From Polaribacter butkevichii (lineage in GTDB: Bacteria; Bacteroidota; Bacteroidia; Flavobacteriales; Flavobacteriaceae), in NCBI RefSeq assembly GCF_038024105.1, contig NZ_CP150661.1:930001-994000 (forward strand): 64,000 nucleotides of DNA. Reading direction: 5' to 3'. The notes under the pieces are model-generated. The model was given only the letters and a program-made list of their open reading frames with translations, was not told the DNA's origin and did not search any database. The position numbers and the translations under genes were made by a program. Below are positions 44,263-55,127 of the stretch, one piece after another (positions within the stretch are counted from its first letter, which is position 1; every line of letters starts with the position of its first letter).

Positions 44263-47156
44263 TTCAAAACGCTGTTTTAGAACAACTTCATAATTCACTT
44301 TCTGGTGATGTCCTTTTCGATAATTTACACAAAACTTTATACGCTACAGACGCTTCTGTATATCGTAAAATTCCTTTAGCGGTTGCTTACCCTAAAGATG
44401 AAAAAGATATTAAAACCTTAATTGATTTTGCTACAAAAAATAAAATTACACTAATACCTAGAACTGCTGGTACATCCTTAGCAGGACAATGTGTGGGTGA
44501 TGGACTTGTAGTGGATGTTTCTAAACATTTTACCAACATTCTTTCTTTTGATGAAAAAGCAAAAACAATTACGTTACAACCAGGTGTTGTAAGAGATTCT
44601 TTAAACGTGTATTTAAAACCTTTTGGTTTGTTTTTTGGGCCAAACACCTCTACATCTAACCGATGTATGATGGGCGGAATGGTTGGTAACAACTCTTCTG
44701 GAAGTACCTCTATAAAATACGGTGCAACTCGTGATAAAGTAGTAGAAGTAAATGCTATTTTAAGTGATGGAAGCACTGCTGTTTTTAAAGAGATTACCTC
44801 TGCAGATTTTATCAAAAAAACAAAAGAAAACACCCAAGAAGGGCAAATCTATAAACATCTTTTTGATGAACTTTCTAACACAGAAAATCAACAAGAAATA
44901 AAAAATGAGTTTCCTAAAAAAACCATTCATAGAAGATGTACCGGTTACGCGGTTGATGAGTTATTAGTTTCAGATTTATTTGGCGGAACATCACCAACAG
45001 TAAATGTTGCAAAATTATTAACGGGTAGTGAGGGGACATTGGCTTTTTCAACATCAATTACGTTGCAATTAGACAAACTTCCTCCTACAGAAAGTATTAT
45101 GGTTTGTACGCATTTTAAATCTATAAACGAGAGTTTAAATGCTACCATTATTGCTATGAATCACAATTTATATAATTGTGAGTTGATGGATAAAACCATT
45201 TTAGATTGTTCTAAAAACAATAGAGAATTAGCTAAAAATCGTTTCTTTTTACAAGGAGATCCAGAAGCTGTTTTAATGTTAGAAGTTTCTGCAAATACTA
45301 TTGAAGAAGCAGAAATTTTAGCAGATAAATTAATTGCAGACTTAGAAAAAAATAACTTTGGCTATCATCACCCAAAAGTGTACGGAGCAGATATTGCTAA
45401 GGTGCATTATTTACGTAAAGCTGGTTTAGGTGCTTTGGCTAATATTGTTGGCGATAAAAAAGCGGTTGCTTGTATAGAAGATACCGCAGTTGCTTTAGAA
45501 GATTTGCCAAATTATATTAAAGAGTTTACCCAAATTATGACAAAATACCAACAAAATGCGGTGTATTATGCGCATGCTGGTGCTGGTGAATTGCATTTAC
45601 GTCCGATTTTAAATTTAAAGAAAAAGGAAGATGTAGTTTTATTTAGAAAAATTACCACAGAAACGGCAGAGCTAGTAAAAAAATACAAAGGTTCTTTTTC
45701 TGGTGAACATGGAGACGGAATTGTGCGTGCAGAGTTTATTCCTTTAATGATTGGTGATAAAAATTATCAATTATTAAGACGATTAAAAAAAGCATTTGAT
45801 CCTAACAACGTTTTTAACCAAGGTAAAATTACAGATGCTTTTGCGATGGATGAAAGCCTACGTTATGAAATTGGTAGAGATGAACCTACAATAAAAACCA
45901 TTCAAGATTATTCTGATAGTGAAGGAATTTTAAAATTAGCAGAAAAATGTAATGGTTCTGGAGATTGTAGAAAACCTGTAGAAGCTGGCGGTACCATGTG
46001 CCCAAGTTACAGAGCTACAAAAGACGAAAAAGATACTACAAGAGCAAGAGCAAATACCTTGCGTGAGTTTTTAACCAACTCAGACCAAGCAAATAAATTT
46101 AATCACAAAGAGTTAAAACAAGTTTTTGACCTTTGTTTAAGCTGTAAAGCATGTGCGTCAGAATGCCCAAGTAATGTTGATATTGCTACGATGAAAGCAG
46201 AATTTTTATATCAATATCAAGAAGCAAACGGATATTCTTTTAGAAATAAATTATTTGCAAACAATGCTAAATACAATAAATTAGGAAGTGCTTTTCCTGC
46301 TATTACTAACTTTTTTACCAATTCTACACTTGCTAAAAAAGTTTTAGGTGTAGCAGTAGAGCGTTCAGTGCCTAAATTAGCCAATCAAACGTTGGCTAGT
46401 TGGTTAAAGAAGCATCATCCTAAAACATCTAAAAAAGCGGTTTATTTATTTAATGATGAATTCACGAATTTTTACGATGCAGAAATTGGACAAGATGCCG
46501 TTATTTTATTAGAAAAATTAGGCTACGAAGTAAAAACCGTTGCACATGATGAAAGCGGAAGAAGTCATATTTCTAAAGGATTTTTAAAAGAAGCGAAACA
46601 AATTTGTAATAACAATGTGGCTATTTTTAAAGATATTATAACAGACGAAACTCCGTTATTAGGTGTAGAACCTTCTGCAATTTTAGGATTTAGAGACGAA
46701 TATATTCGTTTAGCTGATGATAAAGCATCCGCAGAAAAAATTGCGAAAAATAGTTTTACGTTCGAAGAGTTTTTAGCCAAAGAGTTAGAAAAAGGGAATA
46801 TTGATACATCTCTATTTACAAATGACGCTAAGACTTTAAAAATACACGGACATTGTCATCAAAAAGCATTGTCTGGCACGCATGCTAGTTTTCAAATTTT
46901 AAATATCCCTAAAAACTATTCGGTAACAATTATCAATTCCGGTTGTTGCGGAATGGCAGGTTCTTTTGGGTATGAAAAAGAACATTATAAAGTTTCTATG
47001 CAAGTTGGTGAAGATACTTTGTTTCCAAAAATTAGAAACACCCCACAAGAAACGCAAATTGTTGCGGCAGGTACAAGTTGTAGACATCAAATTTTTGATG
47101 GTACAAAACGTGTTGCAAAACACCCAATAACTATTTTAAAAGAAGCATTAGCATAA
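44259..47156 (+). CDS. FAD-linked oxidoreductase fused to Fe-S/CCG domains (D-lactate/glycolate type)
   Basis: This 965-residue fusion begins with an FAD-binding PCMH domain (about residues 30-210, with PRTAGTSLAGQCVGDGLVVD and GNNSSGSTSIKYGATRDKV), then an FAD-oxidase C-terminal domain (about 290-520, HAGAGELHLRP and SGEHGDGIVR). A two-cluster 4Fe-4S region follows with CNGSGDCRK and CLSCKACASECPSNVD (about 570-640), and then a CCG domain with GHCHQKA and NSGCCGMAG. It combines GlcD-like and GlcF-like parts and probably oxidises D-lactate or glycolate, passing electrons to the quinone pool. Confidence 0.9.
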   Translation: MIQNAVLEQLHNSLSGDVLFDNLHKTLYATDASVYRKIPLAVAYPKDEKDIKTLIDFATKNKITLIPRTAGTSLAGQCVGDGLVVDVSKHFTNILSFDEKAKTITLQPGVVRDSLNVYLKPFGLFFGPNTSTSNRCMMGGMVGNNSSGSTSIKYGATRDKVVEVNAILSDGSTAVFKEITSADFIKKTKENTQEGQIYKHLFDELSNTENQQEIKNEFPKKTIHRRCTGYAVDELLVSDLFGGTSPTVNVAKLLTGSEGTLAFSTSITLQLDKLPPTESIMVCTHFKSINESLNATIIAMNHNLYNCELMDKTILDCSKNNRELAKNRFFLQGDPEAVLMLEVSANTIEEAEILADKLIADLEKNNFGYHHPKVYGADIAKVHYLRKAGLGALANIVGDKKAVACIEDTAVALEDLPNYIKEFTQIMTKYQQNAVYYAHAGAGELHLRPILNLKKKEDVVLFRKITTETAELVKKYKGSFSGEHGDGIVRAEFIPLMIGDKNYQLLRRLKKAFDPNNVFNQGKITDAFAMDESLRYEIGRDEPTIKTIQDYSDSEGILKLAEKCNGSGDCRKPVEAGGTMCPSYRATKDEKDTTRARANTLREFLTNSDQANKFNHKELKQVFDLCLSCKACASECPSNVDIATMKAEFLYQYQEANGYSFRNKLFANNAKYNKLGSAFPAITNFFTNSTLAKKVLGVAVERSVPKLANQTLASWLKKHHPKTSKKAVYLFNDEFTNFYDAEIGQDAVILLEKLGYEVKTVAHDESGRSHISKGFLKEAKQICNNNVAIFKDIITDETPLLGVEPSAILGFRDEYIRLADDKASAEKIAKNSFTFEEFLAKELEKGNIDTSLFTNDAKTLKIHGHCHQKALSGTHASFQILNIPKNYSVTIINSGCCGMAGSFGYEKEHYKVSMQVGEDTLFPKIRNTPQETQIVAAGTSCRHQIFDGTKRVAKHPITILKEALA

Positions 47157-48142
47157 TGGCAAAATACAAAGCAGATTCAGAAAGATATAATAAAATGACC
47201 TACAGAAGAACAGGGAATAGCGGTTTGCTTTTACCTGAACTTTCTTTAGGTTTATGGCATAATTTTGGTAAAAATGATGATTTTGAGAATGCTCGAAATT
47301 TATTAAAATGTGCCTTCGATAACGGAATTACACATTTTGATTTGGCAAACAACTATGGACCTCCTTATGGTGCTGCAGAAAAAACGTTTGGTAAAATCTT
47401 AAAAAAAGATTTTAAAAAATACAGAGATGAATTGATTATTTCATCAAAAGCAGGTTTTGATATGTGGGAAGGTCCTTATGGAAATTTTGGCTCTAAGAAA
47501 TATTTAATTTCTAGTTTAGACCAAAGTTTACAAAGAATGGACTTAGATTATGTTGATATTTTTTATCATCATAGACCCGATAAAGACACCCCTTTAGAAG
47601 AAACAATGGGTGCCTTAGATTTAATAGTAAGACAAGGAAAGGCTTTGTATGTTGGTATTTCTAACTATCAACCTAAAGAAGCAGAAAAAGCTTTTAAAAT
47701 ATTAAAAGATTTAGGAACGCCTTGTTTAATTCATCAACCTAGATATAGTTTATTTGATCGTTGGATAGAAGACGGATTGGTAGATTTATTAGGAAACTCT
47801 GGTGTTGGCGCTATTTGTTTTTCGCCTTTGGCACAAGGAATGTTAACCGACAAATATATTGATGGATTACCAAAAGACTCTAGAGCCGTAAAAGATGGTC
47901 GTTATTTAAAAACGGATAAAGTATTAGAAATGCTACCTAAAATTAAAGCATTAAACGAAGTTGCTAAAAGCAGAAATCAGAATTTAGCTCAAATGGCTAT
48001 TTCTTGGATTTTAAAAGATGATAGAATTACGTCTGTATTAATTGGTGCAAGTAAAACTTCTCAAATTTTAGATAGTATAAAAGCAACTGAGAACACTATT
48101 TTTTCTGAGGAAGAATTAAAATTAATAAACGCTATTTTATAG
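47156..48142 (+). CDS. Aldo/keto reductase (YghZ-like)
   Basis: The 328-residue protein begins MTYRRTGNSGLLLPELSLGLWHNFG and has the AKR catalytic set: Asp in THFDLANNYG, Tyr in the same segment, Lys in SSKAG and His in YHHRPD. The GNFGSKKYL segment and overall layout match YghZ, an L-glyceraldehyde-3-phosphate reductase that detoxifies methylglyoxal. Its ATG overlaps the oxidoreductase stop by one base, so the two are one operon. A strong terminator follows. Confidence 0.87.
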   Translation: MAKYKADSERYNKMTYRRTGNSGLLLPELSLGLWHNFGKNDDFENARNLLKCAFDNGITHFDLANNYGPPYGAAEKTFGKILKKDFKKYRDELIISSKAGFDMWEGPYGNFGSKKYLISSLDQSLQRMDLDYVDIFYHHRPDKDTPLEETMGALDLIVRQGKALYVGISNYQPKEAEKAFKILKDLGTPCLIHQPRYSLFDRWIEDGLVDLLGNSGVGAICFSPLAQGMLTDKYIDGLPKDSRAVKDGRYLKTDKVLEMLPKIKALNEVAKSRNQNLAQMAISWILKDDRITSVLIGASKTSQILDSIKATENTIFSEEELKLINAIL

Positions 48143-48181
48143 CATAAAAAAAGCTCCTTTAAAAGGAGCTTTTTTTATGCT
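48141..48181. terminator. Long palindromic bidirectional terminator
   Basis: The arms 48141-48160 and 48162-48181 are perfect 20-nt inverse complements around a single base, giving a GCTCC/GGAGC stem with A and T runs. It ends the reductase operon and can also end the convergent OmpA gene. Confidence 0.9.
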
Positions 48182-48202
48182 ATATTTATTTAAAACCACT
48201 TA

Positions 48203-49069
48203 TTAATCAGCAAGCTGATCATCTGCAATTAAAGCAAAGAATTTATCTAAATTTGGTAGAATTACAATTCTTGTTCTTCTATTTTTAGCTCTATTAGCGC
48301 TTGTTGTATTTTCTACTAAAGGCACAGTAGATCCTCTACCGGCAGCAATTAATCTGCTTCCTTCTATTTTATATTTACTTTCTAAAAGACGTACAATAGA
48401 CGTTGCTCTTTTTACACTTAAATCCCAATTGTCTTGCACAGTAGCATTGTTAATTGTTCTAGAATCTGTATGACCTTCAATCATAACATCCATACTAGGT
48501 TCTGACTTAATAACGTTTGCTAATTTTTCAATTAAACTATAAGCACCTCTTTTAACTTTATAACTAGCCGTATTAAATAACAATTTATCAGAAACAGAAA
48601 TCATAACCACTGTTTGATCAATATCTATATTAATATCATTAGAATTATTTAAATCTGAAGTATTCATCTTATTTTTTAAATTATAAGATATTGCCAAGTT
48701 TAAAGAATCTTTTAAAGTTTCTGCCTTAGAAAGCAACGCAGGATCTACTTTAGATAAAGTAGCTCTCATTCTCTCTCTAGTATTATTAGAAATAACGGCC
48801 GTTTTACCAACCATATCTAACTTTACATCATTGGCGTCTTGTAAGCTAGAGTTATCACTTTTTAAAGAATTAATTTTTTCGTTATAACGAGCAACTCTAC
48901 TTTCAATTTTTGCAAATTTACCTTCTAAAGCTTCTTTTTCTAAAGTTGTTTTTTGAAGCGCTCCTTTAGTATTTGCATACTGATTTTCTAAAGCAACATA
49001 CTTTTTTTTAGAAACACATGAGGTTGCCAATAAAGAGATGGCAACAACTGGAATAATTAATTTTCTCAT
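48203..49069 (-). CDS. OmpA-family peptidoglycan-binding lipoprotein
   Basis: 288 residues with a lipoprotein signal (LLATSCVS, Cys at about 18), a coiled-coil middle (about residues 25-85) and a C-terminal OmpA domain with MIEGHTDSRTINN and AAGRGSTVP followed by RAKNRRTRIVI. It anchors the outer membrane to the cell wall. It has its own start with no upstream operon partner and converges on the aldo/keto reductase gene. The domain assignment is clear. Confidence 0.9.
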   Translation of the reverse strand: MRKLIIPVVAISLLATSCVSKKKYVALENQYANTKGALQKTTLEKEALEGKFAKIESRVARYNEKINSLKSDNSSLQDANDVKLDMVGKTAVISNNTRERMRATLSKVDPALLSKAETLKDSLNLAISYNLKNKMNTSDLNNSNDINIDIDQTVVMISVSDKLLFNTASYKVKRGAYSLIEKLANVIKSEPSMDVMIEGHTDSRTINNATVQDNWDLSVKRATSIVRLLESKYKIEGSRLIAAGRGSTVPLVENTTSANRAKNRRTRIVILPNLDKFFALIADDQLAD

Positions 49070-49171
49070 TCTTTTACGTTTTATTTAATAGTTATACTCT
49101 AAACCCTAAAAAAGGTTAATTATTATAAATTGATATTAGTTTTAGTTCTTTTTAACTAAAAATGTTAAAAA

Positions 49172-49203
49172 ACCCATAATAGCATTCAATTATGGGGTTT
49201 TCT
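49172..49203 (-). terminator. Intrinsic terminator of valS
   Basis: ACCCATAAT (49172-49180) pairs with ATTATGGGGT (49189-49198), flanked by A and T runs, so on the minus strand it ends the valS transcript about 34 nt past its stop. Confidence 0.75.
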
Positions 49204-49236
49204 TTCAATATATTATACAATAAATATGGGTTCTAT

Positions 49237-51873
49237 TTATTTTAGTGAACTTAAACTACTTTTTATTGTTTCTATTTTTGCAATTGTATCAGACTCTTTT
49301 TTACGTTCTAATTCTAATACTTTTTCTGGAGCATTAGATACAAAACGCTCATTAGATAACTTCTTTGTAATTCCAAATAAGAAACCTTCTGCTCTTTTTA
49401 ATTCTGCTTCTAGTTTTTTAATTTCAGCCTCAACATCTATATTTTCTATAGAAATAGGTACAAAGTATTCATTAGATTTAACTCTAAAGGATGCACCTTC
49501 TACTTTTTCTGAAACGTAGTTTATAACAGCAGTATTTGTTAATTTCTTAATAACAGCATCAAATTTTTTAGTGCTTTTATCATTATCAATTACAAACAAT
49601 TCTACCGTATCTTTAAAAGAAATGTTTTTATCTTTTCTGATGGTTCTAATTCCTGATACAACTCCGGTTGCAAATTCGAAATCTTCAATAATCTTTGCAT
49701 CAAAATCTTTAATTACTGGATATTTAGCAATAATTAAGGCTTCTTCTGGTTTTCTATCTGCAATGTATTGCCAAATATCTTCTGATAAAAATGGCATAAA
49801 TGGATGCAATACTTTTAAGTTATTTTCTAAAACTTCTATAATAGCATCAAATGTCTTTTTATCTATTGGTTGTTGGTATGCTGGCTTAACAATCTCTAAT
49901 AACCATGAAGAAAAATCATCATTAATTAATTTATAAATTGCCATTAAAGCATCACTTAAACGATATTTAGAAAAATGATCTTCTATTTCTGCTAACGTTT
50001 TTTGAAACTTTGCCTCATACCATTCTAAACCAATTTTAGACGTTTCTGGTTGCGATAAACTTGCATCTACTTCCCAACCTTTTATCAAACGGAAAGCATT
50101 CCAAATTTTATTGGCAAATCCTTTTCCTTGCTGACATAAATCTTCATCAAACATTAAATCGTTTCCGGCTGCAGAACTTAATAAAAGCCCTACTCTTACT
50201 CCGTCTGCTCCATAATCACTAATTAACTTTAAAGCATCTGGCGAGTTCCCTAAAGATTTAGACATTTTACGTCTTTGTTTATCTCTAACCAAACCAGTTA
50301 AATACACATTGTTAAAAGGCTTTTCGTCTTTATATTCATAACCTGCAACAATCATTCTTGCTACCCAAAAGAATAAAATATCTGGTCCGGTAACTAAATC
50401 GTTTGTTGGGTAATAATATTTAATTTCTTCGTTCTCTGGATTTCTAATTCCGTCGAAAACAGACATTGGCCATAACCAAGAAGAAAACCACGTATCTAGT
50501 GCATCTTCATCTTGTTTTAAGTCGTTAGTTGTTAGTGTTGAGTTTTTAGTTTTCTCTTTCGCAAGCTCAAGAGCAGCTTCAATATTCTCTGCAACTACAA
50601 AATCTTCTTTTCCGTCTCCGTAGAAAAAAGCAGGAATTTGTTGTCCCCACCAAAGTTGGCGAGAAATATTCCAATCGCGCACATTTTCCATCCAATGACG
50701 GTATGTGTTTTCAAATTTCTTTGGATATAAATTGATTTCTGCATCTTCTCCCAAAACTGCATCAATTGCAGGTTGCGCAAGATCTTTCATCTTTAAAAAC
50801 CATTGATCAGACAATCTAGGTTCTATAACGGCTTTTGTTCTTTCTGAAGTACCCACTTTATGAACGTGAACTTCTGTTTTTACTAAAATTCCTTTTTCTT
50901 CTAACTCTTTAGCAACCTCTTTACGAACAACAAAACGATCTTTTCCTTGATAATGTAATCCGAAAGAATTTAAAGTAGCATCGTCATTAAAAATATCGAT
51001 AACCTCTAAATTGTGTTTATCACCTAAATTTTTATCATTTTCATCGTGTGCAGGTGTTACTTTTAAACAACCTGTACCAAACTCTAAATCTACATATTCA
51101 TCTTCTATAATAGGCACTACTCTATTAGATAAAGGTACAATTGCTTTTTTCCCTTTTAAATGCGTAAAACGCTCATCATTTGGGTTAATACAAATTGCAG
51201 TATCACCAAAAATAGTTTCTGGTCTTGTAGTTGCAATGGTTAAAGTAGCATCAGATCCTTCAATTTTATATTCTAAATAATACAAGTTTCCTTGTCTTTC
51301 TTCGTGAATTACTTCTTCATCAGAAAGTGTCGTTTTTGCTTCCGGATCCCAGTTTACCATTCTGTAACCTCTGTAAATTAAACCTTTGTTGTATAAATCA
51401 ACAAAAACTTTAATTACAGATTCAGACATTTCCGGATCCATAGTAAAAGCAGTTCTTTCCCAATCGCAAGAAGCTCCTAGTTTTTTTAATTGTTCTAAGA
51501 TAATTCCTCCGTATTCATCTTTCCAATCAAAGGCATGTTGTAAAAACTCTTCACGCGTTAAATCGCTTTTGCTTATACCTTGTTCTTTTAATTTGGCAAC
51601 CACTTTTGCTTCTGTAGCAATAGATGCATGATCTGTACCGGGAACCCAACATGCATTTTTACCTAACAAACGTGCACGTCTTATCAATACATCTTGTATG
51701 GTATTGTTTAACATGTGTCCCATATGTAAAACCCCTGTTACGTTTGGCGGCGGAATTACAATTGTGTAAGGCTCTCTTTCATCTGGCGTAGAATGAAAAT
51801 AGTTGTTTTTCATCCAGTAGTCGTACCATTTATCTTCTACTTGGCTTGCATCATATTTAGATGGAATTGTCAT
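49237..51873 (-). CDS. valS: Valyl-tRNA synthetase
   Basis: 878 residues from ATG 51873 ([17 protein letters not shown], the normal N-terminus). Class I signature motifs are present: HIGH variant HMGHML in [14 protein letters not shown] and KMSKS in RKMSKSLGN. The C-terminus carries the valine-specific coiled-coil (residues about 820-878, [16 protein letters not shown]). It attaches valine to tRNA-Val and edits threonine. The frame extends upstream to 51906, but those residues are not part of the family. It is a stand-alone gene with its own terminator. Confidence 0.97.
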   Translation of the reverse strand: MTIPSKYDASQVEDKWYDYWMKNNYFHSTPDEREPYTIVIPPPNVTGVLHMGHMLNNTIQDVLIRRARLLGKNACWVPGTDHASIATEAKVVAKLKEQGISKSDLTREEFLQHAFDWKDEYGGIILEQLKKLGASCDWERTAFTMDPEMSESVIKVFVDLYNKGLIYRGYRMVNWDPEAKTTLSDEEVIHEERQGNLYYLEYKIEGSDATLTIATTRPETIFGDTAICINPNDERFTHLKGKKAIVPLSNRVVPIIEDEYVDLEFGTGCLKVTPAHDENDKNLGDKHNLEVIDIFNDDATLNSFGLHYQGKDRFVVRKEVAKELEEKGILVKTEVHVHKVGTSERTKAVIEPRLSDQWFLKMKDLAQPAIDAVLGEDAEINLYPKKFENTYRHWMENVRDWNISRQLWWGQQIPAFFYGDGKEDFVVAENIEAALELAKEKTKNSTLTTNDLKQDEDALDTWFSSWLWPMSVFDGIRNPENEEIKYYYPTNDLVTGPDILFFWVARMIVAGYEYKDEKPFNNVYLTGLVRDKQRRKMSKSLGNSPDALKLISDYGADGVRVGLLLSSAAGNDLMFDEDLCQQGKGFANKIWNAFRLIKGWEVDASLSQPETSKIGLEWYEAKFQKTLAEIEDHFSKYRLSDALMAIYKLINDDFSSWLLEIVKPAYQQPIDKKTFDAIIEVLENNLKVLHPFMPFLSEDIWQYIADRKPEEALIIAKYPVIKDFDAKIIEDFEFATGVVSGIRTIRKDKNISFKDTVELFVIDNDKSTKKFDAVIKKLTNTAVINYVSEKVEGASFRVKSNEYFVPISIENIDVEAEIKKLEAELKRAEGFLFGITKKLSNERFVSNAPEKVLELERKKESDTIAKIETIKSSLSSLK

Positions 51874-51996
51874 ACTTTGGTATTGTTTTTGTAATATAGT
51901 TAGCAAAAGTACAATTATCTATTTTCTAGAGAAAATTAGTAGTTGATTTTTTAAAACAAATTATTAGTCTTAATTTTACAGTATAAAATATTTATT

Positions 51997-52401
51997 ATGA
52001 AAACCTTTGGTACATTATTAGTAATCTTCTTTATTTCTTTTTCTATAAACGCGCAAGAATTTAAATTTGAAGAAGAAACAATTAACTATGGTAAAATTGA
52101 TAAAAATTCTAATGGAGAAAGGGTATTTGTTTTTACAAATATTGGAGACCAACCATTAATTATAAAAAACATTCAGTCTTCTTGTGGTTGTACGGTTCCT
52201 AAAAAACCAGAACACCCAATTATGCCAGGAGAAAAAGGAGAAATTAAAGTTTCTTATGATACCAATAGAGTTGGTGGTTTTTCTAAAACAATTACTGTTT
52301 TTTCTAATGCAAAAAACCCTAGAAAGCCAATTAAAATTAAAGGTTTTGTGAATAAACAAATTTCTTTAGAAAAAGATAAAAGTGTGGTTACAGAGCATTA
52401 A
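51997..52401 (+). CDS. DUF1573 secreted protein
   Basis: 134 residues with a signal peptide (residues 1-20, FSINAQ) and a DUF1573 domain: FVFTNIGDQPLIIKNIQSSCGCT, PGEKGEIKVSYDT and the ITVFSNAKNP end. The fold is immunoglobulin-like and found in many exported Bacteroidota proteins; the SCGCT turn holds two cysteines. Its role is unknown. Its stop codon overlaps the convergent protease gene's end by four bases. Confidence 0.87.
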   Translation: MKTFGTLLVIFFISFSINAQEFKFEEETINYGKIDKNSNGERVFVFTNIGDQPLIIKNIQSSCGCTVPKKPEHPIMPGEKGEIKVSYDTNRVGGFSKTITVFSNAKNPRKPIKIKGFVNKQISLEKDKSVVTEH

Positions 52402-53732
52402 ACTTTTTTTTCTAAACGAAATTCAAATTTCATTTTTGTTCCATTTCGCATAACTGTAATTCTAATTTTCTTTTTATCTTTTTCTCGAAATTTGTGAATA
52501 ATGTGTTCAATATCTAATTGATGGGCATGTTTTCCGTTGATATTTAGTATAATATCATCCTTTAATAAACCTGCTTTTTCTGCGGCTGAGTTTTTTACAA
52601 CATGCCTAATAATAAAAACAGGTTTAAATTTAAAAGAATATTTAGTACCAAAAGACACCGTATTTTTATCTGACAATTCGTTATTAAAAATATCTGTAAA
52701 CTTTTCTACGGTTTCTTCTTTTACTAATTGTTTGCCATTATAACCAATATCTAGCCCACTCATATTATAATTAAAATCTGAAGAAAAGGAACCATTCTTT
52801 TTTAAAGTAATTTTTTTATTCGGATAATCAATCCAAACTTTAAACCTACTTAAAATACCGCCTCCCATACTGCCGTTTCTTGCTTTAAATTTTCTAGCGT
52901 TGTGAGTAGATACTGAATCTAAAAAAGAAACCGTTGGATTTTTAATTACAAACCTACCTAATTTAAATTTAGAGGCTCTACTTCTATTTCCAAAAATAGA
53001 TCCACTTAATCCTTCGCCTAAAATATCTTTAAAAAATAATTTAGGTGTTCTAATCATTTTTTTAGAATTTTCGAAAAGCCATACCGCATCACTTCCTCCA
53101 GAATCTACCAATAATTTTACATCTGTATATGTATTACCAATAGTATCTAAGCTAACTTTAGCATTAATATAAGGTTTCTTTCTATAAAACTGAAACGGAA
53201 TTGTTTCACATTTTTTACACTTTTTGTAACTAAATGTTTTAGGATTGTAAAAATGAATTTTTTTAGTTTTATAATTAATCTTTACAATTACGTTTCTTAA
53301 TAAATTATATCCAATAATACCATGTATGGTTGCTCCCATTTTGCTTGATAAATCAAAAAAATCTTTTAAAACAACATAAATAGTCTCGCTATTACTTTCT
53401 AAACCTTTTATTTTAAACGTATTTTCTTTAGAAATTAAAGCATCTACGGCATCTCCACTACCTAAACCACGTAACTGAACACTTGAAGTATTTAACAAAC
53501 CAATACTATCTTTATCGGTTAAACTAAATAGAATCGTTTTATTAACACCTGTATCTAAAATAAAAGACAATTCCTTACCATTAATCTCTATAGGAATTAC
53601 AATTAAATTATTAATCAGTCTAAAACGAATTTGCTCTGTATGTTTTACTCCATTAAAATAAAACCCCGTTTGAGAAATCGCCTCAAATGAAAAAAATAAT
53701 GATACAATAATAAGAAAGCAAGTTTTTATCAA
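52398..53732 (-). CDS. Retropepsin-like aspartyl protease with PDZ domain
   Basis: The 444-residue exported protein has a signal peptide (1-20) and two aspartyl-protease half motifs: FILDTGVNKTILF near residue 57 (D-T-G) and LLVDSGGSDAVWLF near 208 (D-S-G). A PDZ domain follows (about residues 355-425) with AAEKAGLLKDDIILNINGK. Such two-DTG proteins resemble pepsin-type or retropepsin-like proteases found in the Bacteroidota periplasm. The substrate is unknown. It is convergent with the DUF1573 gene. Confidence 0.82.
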   Translation of the reverse strand: MIKTCFLIIVSLFFSFEAISQTGFYFNGVKHTEQIRFRLINNLIVIPIEINGKELSFILDTGVNKTILFSLTDKDSIGLLNTSSVQLRGLGSGDAVDALISKENTFKIKGLESNSETIYVVLKDFFDLSSKMGATIHGIIGYNLLRNVIVKINYKTKKIHFYNPKTFSYKKCKKCETIPFQFYRKKPYINAKVSLDTIGNTYTDVKLLVDSGGSDAVWLFENSKKMIRTPKLFFKDILGEGLSGSIFGNRSRASKFKLGRFVIKNPTVSFLDSVSTHNARKFKARNGSMGGGILSRFKVWIDYPNKKITLKKNGSFSSDFNYNMSGLDIGYNGKQLVKEETVEKFTDIFNNELSDKNTVSFGTKYSFKFKPVFIIRHVVKNSAAEKAGLLKDDIILNINGKHAHQLDIEHIIHKFREKDKKKIRITVMRNGTKMKFEFRLEKKV

Positions 53733-53872
53733 ATTTATTTATTTTACAAATACAATATAAGATTTTAAACGATACCATTTCTAAAACATCTCATGTTAAA
53801 GTTTCTTTAATATACTCTTTTAAATAAAATATATTTCGGAAATTCGCATAAACAAATATTTAAAACATAACT

Positions 53873-55063
53873 ATGCCTGCAATATCTAAGAAAGGATTAA
53901 AAATGCCAGAATCACCAATTAGAAAATTGGTACCATATGCCGAAGATGCTAAAAAAAGAGGTGTTAAAGTATTTCATTTAAATATAGGTCAACCAGATAT
54001 AAAAACACCACAAGTAGCCTTAGATGCTGTAAAAAATAATACAATTACAACATTAGCGTATGCGCGTTCTGAAGGTTCTGAAGAATATAGAAACAAACTT
54101 GTTTCTTACTATAAAAAACACAATGTAAATGTTACTGCAGACAATATTGTAATTACAACAGGAGGATCTGAAGCCTTAATTTTTTCTATTGGTAGTATTA
54201 CAGACCCAGGTGATGAAATTATTATCCCTGAGCCTTTTTATGCAAATTACAACGGATTTTCTACCGCTTCTGGCGTTACAGTTGTTCCCGTAATTTCTAA
54301 AATTGAAAACAATTTTGCCTTACCAAAAATTGAAGAATTTGAAAAATTAATCACAAAGAAAACAAAAGCAATTTTAATTTGTAACCCTGGTAATCCTACC
54401 GGATATTTATACTCTAAAGAAGAAATTCAGAAATTAAAAGAAATTGTTTTAAAACACGATTTATATTTAATTGCTGATGAAGTGTATAGAGAATTTACTT
54501 ATGATGGTTTAACACATACCTCTGTTTTGTCTTTAGAAGGTTTAGATCAAAATGCTATTATTATAGATTCTGTTTCTAAACGTTACAGCATGTGTGGTGC
54601 AAGAATTGGTTGTATTGTTTCTAAAAATAAAGACTTTATAAAAACGGCTATTAAATTTGCACAAACACGTTTAAGTCCACCAACGTATGCATTAATTGCC
54701 AGTGAAGCTGCTTTAGAAACACCTCAACAATATTTTGATGATGTAAAAGAAGAGTATGTAGAAAGAAGAAATACACTAATTGCTGAGTTAAGTAAAATTG
54801 ATGGTGTAAAAGTGGCAAATCCAAAAGGCGCTTTTTACTGTGTTGCCCAATTGCCTGTAAATGATGCTGATCATTTTGCAAAGTGGTTATTAGAAGATTT
54901 TAATTTAAATAACGAAACCGTTATGGTAGCCCCTGCTAGTGGATTTTATTCTACGGAAGGTGAAGGTAAAAACCAAATTAGAATGGCCTATGTTTTAAAC
55001 AAAAGCGATTTAATTAGATCTGTAGAAATTTTAGGTGAAGCTTTAAAAGTTTATAAAGATTAG
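53873..55063 (+). CDS. Pyridoxal-phosphate aminotransferase (class I/II)
   Basis: The 396-residue protein is a fold-type I aminotransferase. It has the substrate-proximal NIGQPDIKTP, a PLP-contact GGSEAL, the CNPGNPTG signature, and the PLP-binding lysine in SVSKRYSMCGARIG. An arginine in NQIRMAYV would bind the substrate carboxylate. It is likely an aspartate-type or general aminotransferase. It begins a run of same-strand genes. Confidence 0.92.
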   Translation: MPAISKKGLKMPESPIRKLVPYAEDAKKRGVKVFHLNIGQPDIKTPQVALDAVKNNTITTLAYARSEGSEEYRNKLVSYYKKHNVNVTADNIVITTGGSEALIFSIGSITDPGDEIIIPEPFYANYNGFSTASGVTVVPVISKIENNFALPKIEEFEKLITKKTKAILICNPGNPTGYLYSKEEIQKLKEIVLKHDLYLIADEVYREFTYDGLTHTSVLSLEGLDQNAIIIDSVSKRYSMCGARIGCIVSKNKDFIKTAIKFAQTRLSPPTYALIASEAALETPQQYFDDVKEEYVERRNTLIAELSKIDGVKVANPKGAFYCVAQLPVNDADHFAKWLLEDFNLNNETVMVAPASGFYSTEGEGKNQIRMAYVLNKSDLIRSVEILGEALKVYKD

Positions 55064-55127
55064 TTTAACTGGTACTATAAAAATAGTAGCGAATTAAAAA
55101 ACTAATTTATAAGATTTTAAGTAAAAA